Program-made: the position numbers and the translations under genes
The notes under the pieces: generated by a model
The model's input: only the letters and a program-made list of their open reading frames with translations
Databases searched by the model: none
What the model was told of the DNA's origin: nothing
Shown: positions 45,012-45,181 of the stretch, one piece after another
Numbering within the stretch: position 1 is the first letter of the stretch
How the letters are laid out: each line of letters begins with the position of its first letter
Assembly (NCBI RefSeq): GCF_024505055.1
Contig: NZ_JANIBL010000040.1
Coordinates: 1 to 45,181 of the forward strand
Length of the DNA: 45,181 nucleotides
Reading direction: 5' to 3'
Origin: Methylomonas rosea
Lineage (GTDB): Bacteria > Pseudomonadota > Gammaproteobacteria > Methylococcales > Methylomonadaceae

Positions 45012-45181
45012 TCATACGGCTTCTGTTTTTCCTTCCTGCTCGCGAAAGCTCGCTAATTGTTGAGTTTTCGCGAGCTGGCCTTCAAAAAAATCTGCTCCAA
45101 TATCTTCGCTTTTCATGATGTGTTTTTCACGTCTTGATCCGGTTCTTGCCGGCGTTCCGTTTTTAAGCGGCGGCGATGGTT
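45012..45181 (-). CDS. C-terminal end of a gene running off the right edge
   Basis: The minus-strand frame is open from the window edge to a TGA at 45012-45014. It encodes at least 55 residues, including IMKSEDIGADFFEGQLAK and FREQEGKTEAV at the end. The stop lies 34 nt before the AcaB-like ATG, so the genes probably form one operon. I do not recognise the product. A short version from the internal ATG (45117, 34 aa) is possible. Confidence 0.5.
   Translation of the reverse strand, partial: PSPPLKNGTPARTGSRREKHIMKSEDIGADFFEGQLAKTQQLASFREQEGKTEAV
45038..45075. repeat. Inverted repeat GCTCGCGAAA...TTTCGCGAGC
   Basis: Perfect 10-bp arms (45038-45047 and 45066-45075) flank 18 nt. It lies inside the 3' end of the partial gene and upstream of the AcaB-like gene. 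The core GAGTTTTCGC is shared with the inverted repeat at 8532-8556 before traL, so it may be a shared regulatory site, or chance within coding DNA. Confidence 0.45.

Noticed and set aside
1..45181. CRISPR array, tRNA or rRNA genes, insertion sequences
   Set aside because: No regular direct repeats with spacers, tRNA cloverleaf or transposase frame was found by reading; a dedicated search could still find short or degenerate cases.

Overview
The window is part of a conjugative element, either an integrative conjugative element (ICE) or a large plasmid, from a gammaproteobacterium. The transfer genes are most like the SXT/R391 and IncA/C (MOBH, F-type T4SS) lineage. This rests on an SXT-style TraD followed by a DUF4400 membrane protein, the order traL-E-K-B-(dsbC)-V-A-C-trbI-trhF-trbC/traW-traU-traN, and an AcaB/DUF1845-like gene at the right end. 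The GC-rich style of the backbone would suit a methanotroph such as Methylomonas, but I cannot prove the host from sequence alone. No relaxase, integrase, att site, traF/H/G, tRNA, rRNA or CRISPR array is visible, so the element continues beyond both edges.

Layout. (1) 1-2173: the 3' part of traD and a coupled DUF4400 gene. (2) 2174-8410: AT-rich cargo on the minus strand. It holds two reverse transcriptases that overlap by 8 bp and match a type 3 defence-associated RT system (DRT3: drt3a/UG3, drt3b/UG8). Directly downstream is a ~91 nt structured RNA candidate with a 13-bp closing stem and an ACACACAC tract, the template expected for DRT3. A NYN-LOTUS protein, an unknown 185-aa protein and an IHF-beta-like protein follow. 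(3) 8411-22192: the type F T4SS operon on the plus strand, with many ATGA-type overlaps. It opens with a hairpin covering the traL start codon, and three GCAA-tetraloop hairpins flank the pilin gene. (4) 22205-22477: a convergent HU gene. (5) 22674-41997: a phosphorothioation island. It comprises a Dnd-associated methyltransferase, a dptFGH restriction operon extended by a GHKL (MORC/HSP90-like) ATPase and a GIY-YIG nuclease, then the convergent dndBCDE modification operon with divergent dndA. (6) 41998-45181: a gene fragment, a DUF4143 ATPase, and backbone genes on the minus strand: a 66-aa protein, the AcaB-like protein and the tail of a gene that runs off the right edge.

How it works together. 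The backbone would build the pilus and mating channel. The two cargo blocks are anti-phage modules sitting where SXT/R391 elements carry hotspots HS1 (before traL) and HS4 (after traN). DndABCDE would put sulfur into the DNA backbone and DptFGH would attack DNA lacking it. The least described parts are the ATPase/GIY-YIG pair fused to the end of the dpt operon and the ncRNA beside the paired RTs.
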